Source of the DNA: Shinella granuli
GTDB lineage: Bacteria; Pseudomonadota; Alphaproteobacteria; Rhizobiales; Rhizobiaceae
Direction: 5' to 3'
NCBI RefSeq assembly: GCF_004341885.1
Contig: NZ_SLVX01000001.1
Coordinates: forward strand, 248,001-312,000
DNA length: 64,000 nucleotides
The number at the start of each line of letters is the position of its first letter. The stretch's first letter is position 1. Below the pieces are notes generated by a model, which was given only the letters and a program-made list of their open reading frames with translations, was not told the origin of the DNA and ran no database searches. Positions 18,887 to 28,462 of the stretch are shown here, one piece after another. The translations under genes were made by a program, and so were the position numbers.

Positions 18887-18979
18887 CTCCTCCGTCATGG
18901 TCGGGCTCGACCCGTCCATCCACCGCCGCGGGTGAGACTTGGTTCCTCTGGTTGAACCCGAGGATGACGATGGTGGAGG
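18887..18979 (+). repeat. Diverged paired palindromic repeat
   Basis: Two facing, imperfect copies of a CCGTCATCCTCGGGCTTGACC-like palindrome lie between the transporter and the SDR gene. Better preserved copies occur at 40644-40666 and 40754-40774. The rest of this 229-bp intergenic region shows nothing else I can support. Confidence 0.5.
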
Positions 18980-19095
18980 GCGATGCTTGTCGGAAAGCCA
19001 GGTCCCCGGCCGGTGCCGGGGACTTTTTCATGACCGCTTGCAGCGGATGCGCTTTTCGAGCAAACCGGAAGAAGGCGTCAAAGGAGGAGGACGAC

Positions 19096-19872
19096 ATGAC
19101 CGATTGGGGCCGGACCGGCATGGGCAAGATCGCGCTGGTGACGGGCGGCGGCACGGGCATCGGCCTTGCCATCGCCCGGGGCCTCAGCGCCGAGGGCTAT
19201 GCGGTCGTCGTCACCGGCCGCCGGGCCGCGGTGCTGGAGGAGGCCGCCGCCGCCATCACCGGTGAAACGGGCAATCCGGTCCGCGCGATTGCCTGCAATG
19301 TCGGCGATCCGGGCGAGGTCGCCGCGGTCTTTGCCGAGATCAGGCATGCTTTCGGCCGGCTCGACGTGCTGGTCAACAATGCCGGCTCCAACGTCTCCCC
19401 GGCGCTGCTGGAGGACATTCCCTTCGAGGAGTGGAGCAACATCCTCGCCGTAAACCTCACGGGTGCCTTCCTCTGCACCCAGCAGGCCTTCAAACTGATG
19501 AAGGAGCAGAGCCCGCGCGGCGGGCGCATCATCAACAACGGCTCGATCTCCGCCACGACGCCGCGGCCGAACTCCGCGCCCTATACGGCGACGAAACACG
19601 CGATCACCGGCCTTACCAAATCGACCGCCCTCGACGGGCGCAAATACGACATCGCCTGCGGCCAGATCGATATCGGCAATGCGGCGACGGACATGACGAA
19701 GCGCATGAGCGCCGGCATCCTCCAGCCGAACGGCGAGATCGCCAGCGAGCCGACCATGTCGGTCAAGCACGTCGCCGATGCGGTGGTCTACATGGCCAGC
19801 CTGCCGCTCGATGCCAATGTGCTGACCATGACGGTCATGGCGACGACCATGCCCTTCGTCGGGCGCGGGTAG
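19096..19872 (+). CDS. SDR-family NAD(P)-dependent oxidoreductase
   Basis: Classical short-chain dehydrogenase of 258 residues: Rossmann motif TGGGTGIG near residue 16, NNAG at about 95, catalytic Ser in NGSIS (about 150), and Tyr/Lys in YTATKH. The C-terminus ([20 protein letters not shown]) resembles rhizobial SDRs of unknown substrate. A strong AAGGAGGAGG precedes the ATG. It could be co-transcribed with the OFA transporter 230 bp upstream and may oxidise a hydroxy acid, but there is no direct evidence for a substrate. Confidence 0.85.
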   Translation: MTDWGRTGMGKIALVTGGGTGIGLAIARGLSAEGYAVVVTGRRAAVLEEAAAAITGETGNPVRAIACNVGDPGEVAAVFAEIRHAFGRLDVLVNNAGSNVSPALLEDIPFEEWSNILAVNLTGAFLCTQQAFKLMKEQSPRGGRIINNGSISATTPRPNSAPYTATKHAITGLTKSTALDGRKYDIACGQIDIGNAATDMTKRMSAGILQPNGEIASEPTMSVKHVADAVVYMASLPLDANVLTMTVMATTMPFVGRG

Positions 19873-19874
19873 GT

Positions 19875-20129
19875 TCAGCGCCGCGGCTCGCCGCCCTCGG
19901 CGTAGACGGTCTTCTGCTGGAACTTGAAGACATGGCCGCAGCGGCAGCGCAGCATGTGCTTGTCCGGATATTTCGAGGCGCGCTCCGTGAGGAAGCCGCG
20001 CGGCAGCGAATCGATGGTGAAATCCGGGTGCTTGCGGCTCGGCATGTCGTCTTCCGAGACCTCGGCATAACCGGAATTGCCGCACATGGCGCATTCGAGC
20101 TTGCGCGAATAGCGGTCACGGGCGGCCAT
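19875..20129 (-). CDS. Small zinc-ribbon-like protein
   Basis: An 84-residue basic protein with two Cys pairs, CAMC near residue 12 and CRC about residue 56, spaced as in a metal-binding ribbon, and a polar C-terminal tail. The rest is not recognised. AAGGAGT lies just upstream of the ATG at 20129. Its stop is 2 bp from the SDR stop (convergent). Function unknown. Confidence 0.65.
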   Translation of the reverse strand: MAARDRYSRKLECAMCGNSGYAEVSEDDMPSRKHPDFTIDSLPRGFLTERASKYPDKHMLRCRCGHVFKFQQKTVYAEGGEPRR

Positions 20130-20199
20130 GGAAACTCCTTCGTCAAATGTCGGCGGACCGTTCATAGGCGCAGCGGCGGGCCGTTTCAATGGCCGGGCG

Positions 20200-21048
20200 T
20201 CACGCGGCGAGCAAGGCCTGCATGATGGCGACGATGCGCCGGTGCTGGTGGGCGTGGCGCGTGCGCACATTGGTGGCGGCATAGACGGCCTGCGCGATCG
20301 GCTCGGCGCCGGTAACGCGGCTCACCGCGCCGGAGCGCAGCAGCCGCTTCGCATCGTGCGTCATCACGAAGGCGGAGCCGCCGAGCTTCTGCAGCAGGGC
20401 GAGGATCGCCGTCGTCTCGCCGCTGGCGATCGGCGCGGTCGAGAGGGTCGGATGCGCCTGGCGGTGCAGCCGGTCGAAGGCGGGGGAATAGACGGCCTGG
20501 ATATAGTCCTCCGGCCGGACGTCCTCGATCCGCGCCACCCTGTTGCTCACCATCTCGTATTGCACCTCGCCGATGCGCTCATAGGCAAGGTCCGGCAGGT
20601 AGTGCGGGGTGAAGAGGATCGCAAGGTCGAGGTCGCCCGCGCCGAGGTCGCGGTTCATCTGGTTGGAATAATCGACCTCCACATAGATCGAGGTGCCCGG
20701 CAGCTCCTTGCGCACCGCCGCCAGCCAGTCGCCGGCAAAGTGGGCGGCAAGGTCGTGCTGCAGGCCGATGCGCATGGAGCGCTCGTAGGCGCCGGCCGTT
20801 TCCACCGCGCGCGCCGCCTCGTGCCACTGGTGCTGCAGCGCCTTGGCGTGATCGAGGAAGCGCAGGCCCGCCGCGGTCGGCTGGGTGCCGCCCTTGTTGC
20901 GCGCGAAGAGCTTTCGCGCGAACATTCCTTCCAGCGCGTTGATGCGGTGCGTGACCGTCGACTGCGTGATGTTCAGCCGCTCGGCCGTGCGGTTGAAATT
21001 GCGCGTTTCCATCAGGTCGAGGAATGTCTCAATCAGGACAATTTGCAT
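20200..21048 (-). CDS. LysR-family transcriptional regulator
   Basis: A 282-residue LTTR with an N-terminal winged HTH (residues 1-60; NRTAERLNITQSTVTHRINALE) and a periplasmic-binding-protein-like effector domain. The ATG at 21048 gives the conventional short N-terminus. It is divergent from the FAD/GcvT operon, with a LysR-type palindrome in the shared region, so it most likely controls that operon in response to an N-methylated substrate or product; the ligand is inferred from neighbours only. Confidence 0.88.
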   Translation of the reverse strand: MQIVLIETFLDLMETRNFNRTAERLNITQSTVTHRINALEGMFARKLFARNKGGTQPTAAGLRFLDHAKALQHQWHEAARAVETAGAYERSMRIGLQHDLAAHFAGDWLAAVRKELPGTSIYVEVDYSNQMNRDLGAGDLDLAILFTPHYLPDLAYERIGEVQYEMVSNRVARIEDVRPEDYIQAVYSPAFDRLHRQAHPTLSTAPIASGETTAILALLQKLGGSAFVMTHDAKRLLRSGAVSRVTGAEPIAQAVYAATNVRTRHAHQHRRIVAIMQALLAA

Positions 21049-21084
21049 GAATGCGCCGATTTTTCCTAGTGTTCAGCGGAAGTG

Positions 21085-21103
21085 TAATCGAGAAAGTCGA
21101 TTA
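21085..21103. promoter_or_regulatory. LysR-type operator (T-N11-A palindrome)
   Basis: TAATCGA and TCGATTA form perfect seven-base arms around GAAAG and contain the T-N11-A core of LysR-type boxes. The site lies between the divergent LysR gene and the FAD/GcvT operon, 37 bp from the regulator's start and 75 bp from the first structural gene. Confidence 0.65.
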
Positions 21104-21177
21104 ATAAAGCAAAATCCATCCGCTTGCTGCGCGCCGCTTTGGTTGCCACAAATCCGGGGCGAAGAAGGGGAACGAGA

Positions 21178-23628
21178 ATGTCCGCACTGCCAAGCCATGC
21201 CCGTGTCGTCATCATCGGCGGAGGCGCCGTCGGGGCGTCGGCGCTCTATCATCTGGCGAAGGCCGGGTGGACGGATTGCGTGCTTCTGGAAAAGAACGAG
21301 CTGACCGCCGGCTCCACCTGGCATGCCGCCGGCAACGTGCCGACCTTCTCCTCCTCCTGGTCGATTATGAACATGCAGCGCTATTCCGCCGCGCTCTACC
21401 GCGAGCTGGGCGCGCTGGTCGACTATCCCATGAACTACCACGTCACCGGCTCGATCCGCCTCGGCCATTCGAAGGAGCGCCTGCAGGAGTTCAAGCGCGT
21501 CGTCGGCATGGGCCGCTACCAGGGCATGGACCTCGACATCCTCTCGCCCGACGAGATGCGCGGGAAATATCCGTTCCTCGAAACGCACGACCTCACCGGT
21601 GCACTCTACGACCCCTATGACGGCGACATCGACCCGGCGCAGCTCACGCAGGCGCTCGCCAAGGGTGCGCGCGACATGGGCGCGAAGATCTTCCGCTTCT
21701 GTCCGGCGACCGGCGCGCGCCGCGAGGGCGAGGAATGGGTGATCTCGACGCCTCAGGGCGAGATCCGCTGCGAAAAGGTCGTCAACGCCGCCGGCTACTA
21801 TGCCCGGGAAGTCGGCAAATGGTTCGGCCGCGACGTGCCGATGATGGTGATGAGCCATCAATACATGCTGTTCGAGGAGATCCCGGAGCTTGCCGCCTGG
21901 TCGAAGGAGGCCGGCCACAAGCTGCCGCTGCTGCGCGATGTGGATTCGTCCTATTATCTCCGCCAGGAAAAGACGGGCATGAATCTCGGCCCCTACGAGC
22001 GGAACTGCAAGGCGCACTGGACGACGCCCGACGATCCGATGCCGGACGATTTCTCCTTCCAGCTCTTCCCGGACGATCTCGACCGGCTGGAATGGTATCT
22101 CAACGACGCCGTCGAGCGCGTGCCGATCCTCGGCACCGCCGGCCTGTCGCGCATGATCAACGGTCCCATCCCCTATGCGCCGGACGGCAACCCGCTGATC
22201 GGCCCGATGCCCGGCGTGCCGAACGCCTTCGAGGCCTGCGTCTTCACCTTCGGCATCTGCCAGGCGGGCGGCGCGGGCAAGGTGCTGGCCGAATGGGTGA
22301 CGGAAGGCGAGACGGAATGGGACATGTGGTCCTGCGACCCGCGCCGCTACACGTCCTTTGCTGCCGACAAGGACTATTGCGTGGCCAAGGGCATGGAGGT
22401 CTACGGCCACGAATATGCCATGCATTTCCCGAAACACGCCTGGCCGGCCGGCCGGAACCGGAAGCTGTCGCCGATCCACGACCGCATCGCGGCGCTCGGC
22501 GCGCAGTTCAAGCCCTATAACGGCTGGGAGCGCGCCAACTGGTATGCCGGGCCCGGCGACGACACGTCGGAGGCCGCGACCCAGACCTGGAACCGCGAAG
22601 GCCCCTGGCGGCCGCGCATCGAGGCGGAGTGCCGCGCCGTCACCGAGGCCGCCGGCATCCTCGACCTGCCCGGCTTCTCGCGCTTCCGCGTGAAGGGGGA
22701 GGGCGCGACGGCCTGGCTCTCCTCGCTGATCACCGGCCGCGTGCCGAAACCGGGCCGCATCGGCCTTGCCTATTTCGCCGACGACAAGGGCCGCATCGTC
22801 ACGGAAATGTCGGTCATGATGCTGGCGGAGGATTTCTTCTTCCTCATCACCGCCGCGGCGGCGCAGTGGCACGATTTCGAGTGGCTGCAGAAACACCTGC
22901 CGGAAAATCCCGTCTTCACGCTGGAGGACGTCACGGAGAACTTTTCGTGCCAGATCCTCTCCGGCCCGAATTCCCGCGCCATCCTTTCGGATGTCTGCAA
23001 GGCGGACCTCACCATGCCCTGGCTCACCCACCAGCCGGTGGAGATCGCCGGTCTCTGGTGCCAGCTCGTGCGCGTCTCCTTCGCCGGCGAACTCGGCTGG
23101 GAGATCCACACCAAGGTGGAGGATACGGCCGTCATCTTCGACGCCGTCTGGGCGGCGGGGCAGAAGCATGGCCTGAAGCCCTTCGGCATGGAGGCGCTCG
23201 ACAGCCTGCGCATCGAGAAGGGCTATCGCGCCTGGAAGGGCGATCTTTCGACCGACTACACCATCCTGCAGGGCGGCCTCGAACGCTTCGTCGACTGGAC
23301 CAAGCCCGCCTTCAAGGGCAAGGCCGCGCTGGAGCGGGAGAAGCAGCAGGGCGTCACCAAGCGCTTCGTGACGCTGACCGTCGAGGCCGGGGACTGCGAT
23401 GCGCCCTACATGTCGACGCTCTGGCACGGCGGCAAGGTCGTCGGCGAGACGACCTCCGGCAACTGGGGCTACCGCACCGGCAGATCCATCGCGCTCGGCA
23501 TGCTGAGGGCCGACCTCGCCGTGCCGGGCACGCAGATCGAGGTGGAAATCTACGGCGAGCGCTTCAAGGCGACCGTCCAGCCCGACGGCCCGCTCTTCGA
23601 CCCCAACAATGAAAGACTGCGCGCATGA
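21178..23628 (+). CDS. FAD-dependent dimethylglycine/sarcosine dehydrogenase-like protein (paralog 1)
   Basis: An 816-residue enzyme of the DMGDH family: N-terminal DAO/FAD domain (IIGGGAVGASALYHLAKAG), the GSTWHAAG motif whose His carries covalent FAD in DMGDH, a central FAO domain, then a GcvT-like aminomethyl domain (from about residue 440). The family oxidises an N-methyl group and passes the formaldehyde unit to tetrahydrofolate, forming 5,10-methylene-THF. It shares a 4-bp ATGA overlap with a second paralog. Substrate could be dimethylglycine, sarcosine or another N-methylated amino acid; the adjacent MttB-like gene points to a methylated amine pathway. Confidence 0.85.
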   Translation: MSALPSHARVVIIGGGAVGASALYHLAKAGWTDCVLLEKNELTAGSTWHAAGNVPTFSSSWSIMNMQRYSAALYRELGALVDYPMNYHVTGSIRLGHSKERLQEFKRVVGMGRYQGMDLDILSPDEMRGKYPFLETHDLTGALYDPYDGDIDPAQLTQALAKGARDMGAKIFRFCPATGARREGEEWVISTPQGEIRCEKVVNAAGYYAREVGKWFGRDVPMMVMSHQYMLFEEIPELAAWSKEAGHKLPLLRDVDSSYYLRQEKTGMNLGPYERNCKAHWTTPDDPMPDDFSFQLFPDDLDRLEWYLNDAVERVPILGTAGLSRMINGPIPYAPDGNPLIGPMPGVPNAFEACVFTFGICQAGGAGKVLAEWVTEGETEWDMWSCDPRRYTSFAADKDYCVAKGMEVYGHEYAMHFPKHAWPAGRNRKLSPIHDRIAALGAQFKPYNGWERANWYAGPGDDTSEAATQTWNREGPWRPRIEAECRAVTEAAGILDLPGFSRFRVKGEGATAWLSSLITGRVPKPGRIGLAYFADDKGRIVTEMSVMMLAEDFFFLITAAAAQWHDFEWLQKHLPENPVFTLEDVTENFSCQILSGPNSRAILSDVCKADLTMPWLTHQPVEIAGLWCQLVRVSFAGELGWEIHTKVEDTAVIFDAVWAAGQKHGLKPFGMEALDSLRIEKGYRAWKGDLSTDYTILQGGLERFVDWTKPAFKGKAALEREKQQGVTKRFVTLTVEAGDCDAPYMSTLWHGGKVVGETTSGNWGYRTGRSIALGMLRADLAVPGTQIEVEIYGERFKATVQPDGPLFDPNNERLRA

Positions 23629-26072
23629 CGAAGCCCATCCCTTCCAAGGCGAGAGCCGTCATCATCGGCGGCGGCGTGTCCGGCTGCTCGGTCGCCTATC
23701 ACCTGGCCAAACTCGGCTGGACGGATGTGGTGCTGCTGGAGCGCAAGCAGCTCACCTCAGGCACCACCTGGCATGCCGCCGGCCTGATCGGCCAGCTTCG
23801 CGCCTCGCAGAACATGACGCGGCTCGCGAAATATTCCGCCGACCTCTACGTCAAGCTCGAAGCCGAGACCGGCATCGGCACCGGCATGCGCCAGTGCGGC
23901 TCGATGACGGTGGCGCTGACGGACGAGCGAAAGGAAGAGATCTACCGCCAGGCCTCGCTCGCCCGTGCCTTCGACATCGACGTACGCGAGATCACCGTCG
24001 AGGAGGTGAAGGCGCTCTATCCGCATCTCAACACGGCGGATGTGAAGGCCGCCGTGCACCTGCCGCTCGACGGCCAGTGCGATCCCGCCAACATCGCCAT
24101 GGCCTTGGCGAAGGGCGCGCGGCAGAACGGCGCGACCGTCATCGAAGGCGTCAAGGTGACGTCGGTGTTGACGAAGGACGGCCGCGTGACGGGCGTCACC
24201 TGCGAGCAGAACGGCGAGACGTTCAGCATCGAGACGGAAAACGTCGTCAACGCCGCCGGCATGTGGGGTCGCACGCTCGCCGACATGTCGGGCGTCACCC
24301 TGCCGCTGCACGCCTGCGAGCATTTCTACATCGTCACCGAGCCGATCGCGAACCTGCAGAGGCTGCCCGTTCTGCGCGTGCCGGACGAATGCACCTACTA
24401 CAAGGAAGATGCCGGCAAGATGCTGATCGGCGCCTTCGAATTGAAGGCCAAGCCCTGGGGCATGGACGGCATTTCGGAAGACTTCTGCTTCGACCAGCTT
24501 CCGGAGGATTTCGACCACTTCCAGCCGATCCTCGAAAACGCCATCCACCGCATGCCCATGCTGGAGACGGCCGGCATCCATACCTTCTTCAACGGTCCGG
24601 AGAGCTTCACGCCGGATGACCGCTACTATCTCGGCGAGGCGCCGGAGCTGAAGGGCTACTGGGTCGCCGCCGGCTACAATTCCATCGGCATCGTCTCCTC
24701 CGGCGGGGCCGGCATGGCGCTCGCCCAGTGGATGAACGACGGCGAGCCGCCCTTCGATCTCTGGGAGGTGGATATCCGCCGCGCCCAGCCGTTCCAGAAG
24801 AACCGCGCCTATCTCAAGGACCGCGTCTCCGAAACGCTCGGCCTGCTCTATGCCGATCACTTCCCCTATCGCCAGATGGCGACGGCGCGCGGCGTGCGCC
24901 GATCGCCGCTGCACGAGCACCTGAAGGCCCGCGGCGCGGTCTTCGGCGAGGTCGCCGGCTGGGAGCGCGCCAACTGGTTCGCCAAGGAGGGGCAGGAGCG
25001 GGAGTACCGCTATTCGTGGAAGCGGCAGAACTGGTTCGAGAATCAGCGCGAGGAGCATCTTGCCGTGCGCAACGGCGTCGGCCTGTTCGACATGACCTCT
25101 TTCGGCAAGATCCGCGTGGAGGGCCGCGATGCGCTGGCCTTCCTGCAACGCCTCTGCGCCAACCAGATGGACGTCGCCCCCGGCCGGATCGTCTACACGC
25201 AGATGCTCAACGAACGCGGCGGCATCGAGAGCGACCTGACGGTGACGCGCCTTTCCGAGACGGCGTTCTTCCTCGTCGTGCCCGGCGCGACGCTGCAGCG
25301 CGACCTTGCCTGGCTGCGCAAGCACCTTGCGGACGAGTTCGTGGTCATCACCGATGTGACGGCGGCCGAAAGCGTGCTCTGCGTCATGGGCCCCAAGGCG
25401 CGCGACCTGATGCAGAAGGTGAGCCCGAACGACTTTTCCAATGCGGCGCATCCCTTCGCCACGGCGCGGCAGATCGAGGTGGGCATGGGCCTCGCCCGGG
25501 CGCACCGCGTCACCTATGTCGGCGAACTCGGCTGGGAGCTCTACGTTTCCACCGACCAGGCGGCCCATGTCTTCGAGGCGCTGGAGGCGGCGGGGGCGGA
25601 TGTCGGCCTGAAACTCTGCGGCCTGCACACGCTCGACAGTTGCCGCATCGAAAAGGCGTTCCGCCATTTCGGCCATGACATCACCGACGAGGACCATGTG
25701 CTGGAAGCCGGCCTCGGCTTTGCCGTGCGCACGAGGAAGGGCGATTTCATCGGCCGCGACGCGGTGCTGCGCAAGGAGGAAGCGGGGCTGAAGCGCCGCA
25801 TGGTGCAGTTCAGGCTGACCGATCCCGGGCCGCTGCTCTTCCACAACGAGGCGCTGGTGCGCGACGGCAGGATCGTCTCGACCGTCACCTCGGGCAATTA
25901 TGGCCACCATCTCGGCGGCGCGATCGGCATGGGCTACGTGCCATGCGTCGGTGAGAGCGAGGCGGACGTGCTGGCCTCCAACTACGAGATCGAGATCGCC
26001 GGCGTGCGGGTGAAGGCCGAGGCCTCGCTCGTGCCGATGTACGATCCGAAAGCCGAGAGGGTACGCGCGTGA
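23625..26072 (+). CDS. FAD-dependent dimethylglycine/sarcosine dehydrogenase-like protein (paralog 2)
   Basis: An 815-residue paralog of the preceding gene with the same order of domains: FAD-binding IIGGGVSGCSVAYHLAKLG, GTTWHAAGL with the probable flavinylated His, central FAO region, GcvT and GcvT_C domains (GELGWELYV). The two proteins differ throughout, so this is an old duplication. Two sequential enzymes could remove two methyl groups (as in dimethylglycine to sarcosine to glycine) or act as different subunits. Its end overlaps the next gene by 4 bp (GTGA), indicating a single operon. Confidence 0.85.
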   Translation: MTKPIPSKARAVIIGGGVSGCSVAYHLAKLGWTDVVLLERKQLTSGTTWHAAGLIGQLRASQNMTRLAKYSADLYVKLEAETGIGTGMRQCGSMTVALTDERKEEIYRQASLARAFDIDVREITVEEVKALYPHLNTADVKAAVHLPLDGQCDPANIAMALAKGARQNGATVIEGVKVTSVLTKDGRVTGVTCEQNGETFSIETENVVNAAGMWGRTLADMSGVTLPLHACEHFYIVTEPIANLQRLPVLRVPDECTYYKEDAGKMLIGAFELKAKPWGMDGISEDFCFDQLPEDFDHFQPILENAIHRMPMLETAGIHTFFNGPESFTPDDRYYLGEAPELKGYWVAAGYNSIGIVSSGGAGMALAQWMNDGEPPFDLWEVDIRRAQPFQKNRAYLKDRVSETLGLLYADHFPYRQMATARGVRRSPLHEHLKARGAVFGEVAGWERANWFAKEGQEREYRYSWKRQNWFENQREEHLAVRNGVGLFDMTSFGKIRVEGRDALAFLQRLCANQMDVAPGRIVYTQMLNERGGIESDLTVTRLSETAFFLVVPGATLQRDLAWLRKHLADEFVVITDVTAAESVLCVMGPKARDLMQKVSPNDFSNAAHPFATARQIEVGMGLARAHRVTYVGELGWELYVSTDQAAHVFEALEAAGADVGLKLCGLHTLDSCRIEKAFRHFGHDITDEDHVLEAGLGFAVRTRKGDFIGRDAVLRKEEAGLKRRMVQFRLTDPGPLLFHNEALVRDGRIVSTVTSGNYGHHLGGAIGMGYVPCVGESEADVLASNYEIEIAGVRVKAEASLVPMYDPKAERVRA

Positions 26073-26914
26073 GCAACCTTGCCGAACGCCACCGGCGTTT
26101 TCACGCCCTGCACCAGTCGGGCTGCTTCGTCATCCCCAATCCGTGGGACATGGGCTCCGCTCGCATGATGGCGGCGTCGGGCGCCGTGGCGCTCGCCACC
26201 ACCTCCGCCGGCTTCGCCTTCACGCTGGGACGGCCCGACATGGGCCGCGTGACGCGCGACGAGGCGCTGCGGCATGCGCAGGATATCGTGCGCGCCACGC
26301 CGCTGCCGGTCTCGGGCGATTTCGAGAACGGTTTTGCCGATGCGCCGGACGACGTGGCCGAGACGATCCGGCTCGCCGCCGAGGTCGGGCTGTCCGGTTG
26401 CTCGATCGAGGATACGCGGATGGTCGAGGGCAACCCGGCCTATGCCTTCGATCTCGCCGTGGAGCGCATCCGTGCCGCCGCCGATGCCGCCCGTTCGCTC
26501 GGCCGTCCCTTCATCCTCTGCGCCAGGGCCGATGGCGTGATGAACGGTGTCTACGACCTCGACGAGGCGATCCGGCGCATCCAGGCTTTCGAGAAGGCGG
26601 GCGCGGACCTCGTCTATGTGCCGGTGCCGCCGGGGCCGGAGGAGCTCAGGCGCGTCGTGCAATCGGTCGGGGTGCCGGTGAACGGGCTTGCCGCGGGGCC
26701 GCTGCGCCAGCTCACCGTGCCGGACTTCGCCGCGCTCGGCGTGCGGCGCATCTCGCTCGGCTCGATGATCGCCCGCGTCACCCATGCCGCGATCGCCGAG
26801 CAGATGGAGGCCATCGTGAAGGATGGCAGTTTCGCGAAATTGTCCGCCGCGGCGTCGGGGGATCTCATCAACAGAATGCTTGCCGCCGGTGCGGGGGAGA
26901 CGGGTCATGAGTGA
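26069..26914 (+). CDS. Isocitrate lyase/PEP mutase superfamily protein
   Basis: A 281-residue TIM-barrel enzyme of the ICL/PEPM superfamily. Seen motifs are NPWDMGSA near the N-terminus, the metal-binding acidic motif GDFENG (about 88-93), IEDTR and RADG. Members cleave or make C-C or P-C bonds in 2-hydroxy-dicarboxylate-like substrates (for example carboxyvinyl-carboxyphosphonate mutase or 2-methylisocitrate lyase). The catalytic KxCG-type loop of true isocitrate lyases is absent. GTG start coupled to the upstream gene. Its part in methylamine catabolism is unknown, so the function is open. Confidence 0.8.
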   Translation: MSNLAERHRRFHALHQSGCFVIPNPWDMGSARMMAASGAVALATTSAGFAFTLGRPDMGRVTRDEALRHAQDIVRATPLPVSGDFENGFADAPDDVAETIRLAAEVGLSGCSIEDTRMVEGNPAYAFDLAVERIRAAADAARSLGRPFILCARADGVMNGVYDLDEAIRRIQAFEKAGADLVYVPVPPGPEELRRVVQSVGVPVNGLAAGPLRQLTVPDFAALGVRRISLGSMIARVTHAAIAEQMEAIVKDGSFAKLSAAASGDLINRMLAAGAGETGHE

Positions 26915-28445
26915 ACAGGCAGTTTTGTCCCGGCGATCGGGCGGGCGTGCGGCACGGGTCGCGATGCGCGCCGCACCCTTGGCGGAAAACGTCCGGCCGG
27001 TGCGGCCGGGTCTTCCCGGTGGCCAGTACAAGCCGCTGACGGAGGCGGGCGTGCGCCGCATCCACGAGGCGGCGCTGGATGCGCTGGAGAATATCGGCCT
27101 TGCCAATGCGCCGAAATCCGGCATCGAGATCACGACCGGGGCCGGCGCCATCCTCGGCGAGGACGGGCGCCTGCGCTTTCCGCGCGCGCTGGTGGAGGAC
27201 ATGCTGGCGCTTGCCGCGCGCGACATCACGCTCCATGGCCGCGATCCGAAATACGACCTCGAACTGTCGGGCACCCGCGTCTATTACGGCACGGCGGGCG
27301 CGGCGGTGCATATCGTCGACGTGGAGAAGCGGGAATACCGCGAATCGACGGCGAAGGACCTCTACAACGCCGCCCAGCTCGTCCACCACCTCGACAATGT
27401 GCATTTCTTCCAGCGGGCGATGGTCTGCCGCGACGTCGCCGACAATTTCCTGATGGACATCAACACGCTCTACGGCTGCTGCGCCGGCACGTCGAAACAT
27501 GTCGGCACCAGTTTCTCCGATCCCTCGCATGTCGCCGGCTGCTTCGACCTCATCCACATGATGGCGGGCGGCGAGGACAAGTGGCGGGCACGGCCCTTCG
27601 TGTCGAATTCCAACTGCTTCGTCGTGCCGCCGATGAAGTTCGCTGAGGAAAGCTGCATCACCATGGAGGCCTGCATCCGGGCCGGCATGCCGATCCTGCT
27701 GCTCTCGGCCGGGCAGGCCGGCGCGACGGCGCCGGCGCCGCTTGCCACCGCCATCGTGCAGGCCGTCGCCGAGTGCCTTGCGGGCGTCGTCTATGTCAAC
27801 GCCATGGCGCCCGGCCACCCGGCGATCTTCGGCACCTGGCCCTTCGTGTCGGACCTCAGGACGGGCGCCATGTCGGGCGGTTCGGGCGAGCAGGCGTTGC
27901 TGACGGCGGGCTGCGCGCAGATGCACCAGTTCTACAAGCTTCCCGGCGGCGCGGCCGCGGGTATCGCCGATTCCAAGCTGCCGGACATGCAGGCGGGCTG
28001 GGAACAGGCGATCTCCAATGTCATGGCGGGCCTGTCCGGCCTCAACATGGTCTATGAGGCGGTCGGCATGCACGCCTCGCTGCTCGGCTTCTGCCTGGAA
28101 AGCCTCGTGCTCGGCGACGATCTTCTCGGCCAGGTGCAGCGCTGCGTGCGCGGCATCGACGTCACGGAGGATTCCGTCTCGCTGGAGACCATGCGCTCCG
28201 TCTGCCTCGATGGACCGGGCCACTATCTCGGCGACCCGCAGACCCTGTCGCTGATGCAGACAGAATATATCTACCCCGCCGTCGCCGACCGCACGAGCCC
28301 GAAGGAATGGGCCGAGATCGGCCGGCCGGACCTCGTGCAGAAGGCGATCGAACGCAAGAACCGCATTCTCGCCGAAGCCGGCGGCCCGCTTTTCGATTTC
28401 GCGACGGACCAGGCGGTGCGGGAAAAGTTCAAGATCTACTTCTGA
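26907..28445 (+). CDS. MttB-family (trimethylamine methyltransferase-like) protein without pyrrolysine
   Basis: A 512-residue member of the trimethylamine:corrinoid methyltransferase superfamily. The frame runs without any in-frame stop to its TGA, so it belongs to the non-pyrrolysine branch, whose characterised members (MtgB, MtpB, MtcB, from memory) demethylate quaternary amines such as glycine betaine, proline betaine or carnitine onto a corrinoid protein. No corrinoid protein gene is next to it. It overlaps the preceding gene by 8 bp and closes the operon with the two THF-linked demethylases, suggesting removal of methyl groups from a betaine; the substrate is unproven. Confidence 0.82.
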   Translation: MSEQAVLSRRSGGRAARVAMRAAPLAENVRPVRPGLPGGQYKPLTEAGVRRIHEAALDALENIGLANAPKSGIEITTGAGAILGEDGRLRFPRALVEDMLALAARDITLHGRDPKYDLELSGTRVYYGTAGAAVHIVDVEKREYRESTAKDLYNAAQLVHHLDNVHFFQRAMVCRDVADNFLMDINTLYGCCAGTSKHVGTSFSDPSHVAGCFDLIHMMAGGEDKWRARPFVSNSNCFVVPPMKFAEESCITMEACIRAGMPILLLSAGQAGATAPAPLATAIVQAVAECLAGVVYVNAMAPGHPAIFGTWPFVSDLRTGAMSGGSGEQALLTAGCAQMHQFYKLPGGAAAGIADSKLPDMQAGWEQAISNVMAGLSGLNMVYEAVGMHASLLGFCLESLVLGDDLLGQVQRCVRGIDVTEDSVSLETMRSVCLDGPGHYLGDPQTLSLMQTEYIYPAVADRTSPKEWAEIGRPDLVQKAIERKNRILAEAGGPLFDFATDQAVREKFKIYF

Positions 28446-28448
28446 CGC

Positions 28449-28462
28449 CTTTCGGCCGAAAG
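28449..28462. terminator. Short palindrome between convergent genes
   Basis: CTTTCGGCCGAAAG is a perfect palindrome directly after the MttB-like stop and abutting the convergent Lrp gene end. There is no clear T tract, so termination is only possible. Confidence 0.25.

Noticed and set aside
18952-19095. Longer N-terminus for the SDR from 18952
   Set aside because: It would translate repeat DNA; the ATG at 19096 follows a strong AAGGAGGAGG and gives normal SDR length.
26907-28445. Pyrrolysine-containing MttB
   Set aside because: No in-frame TAG is present in the reading frame.
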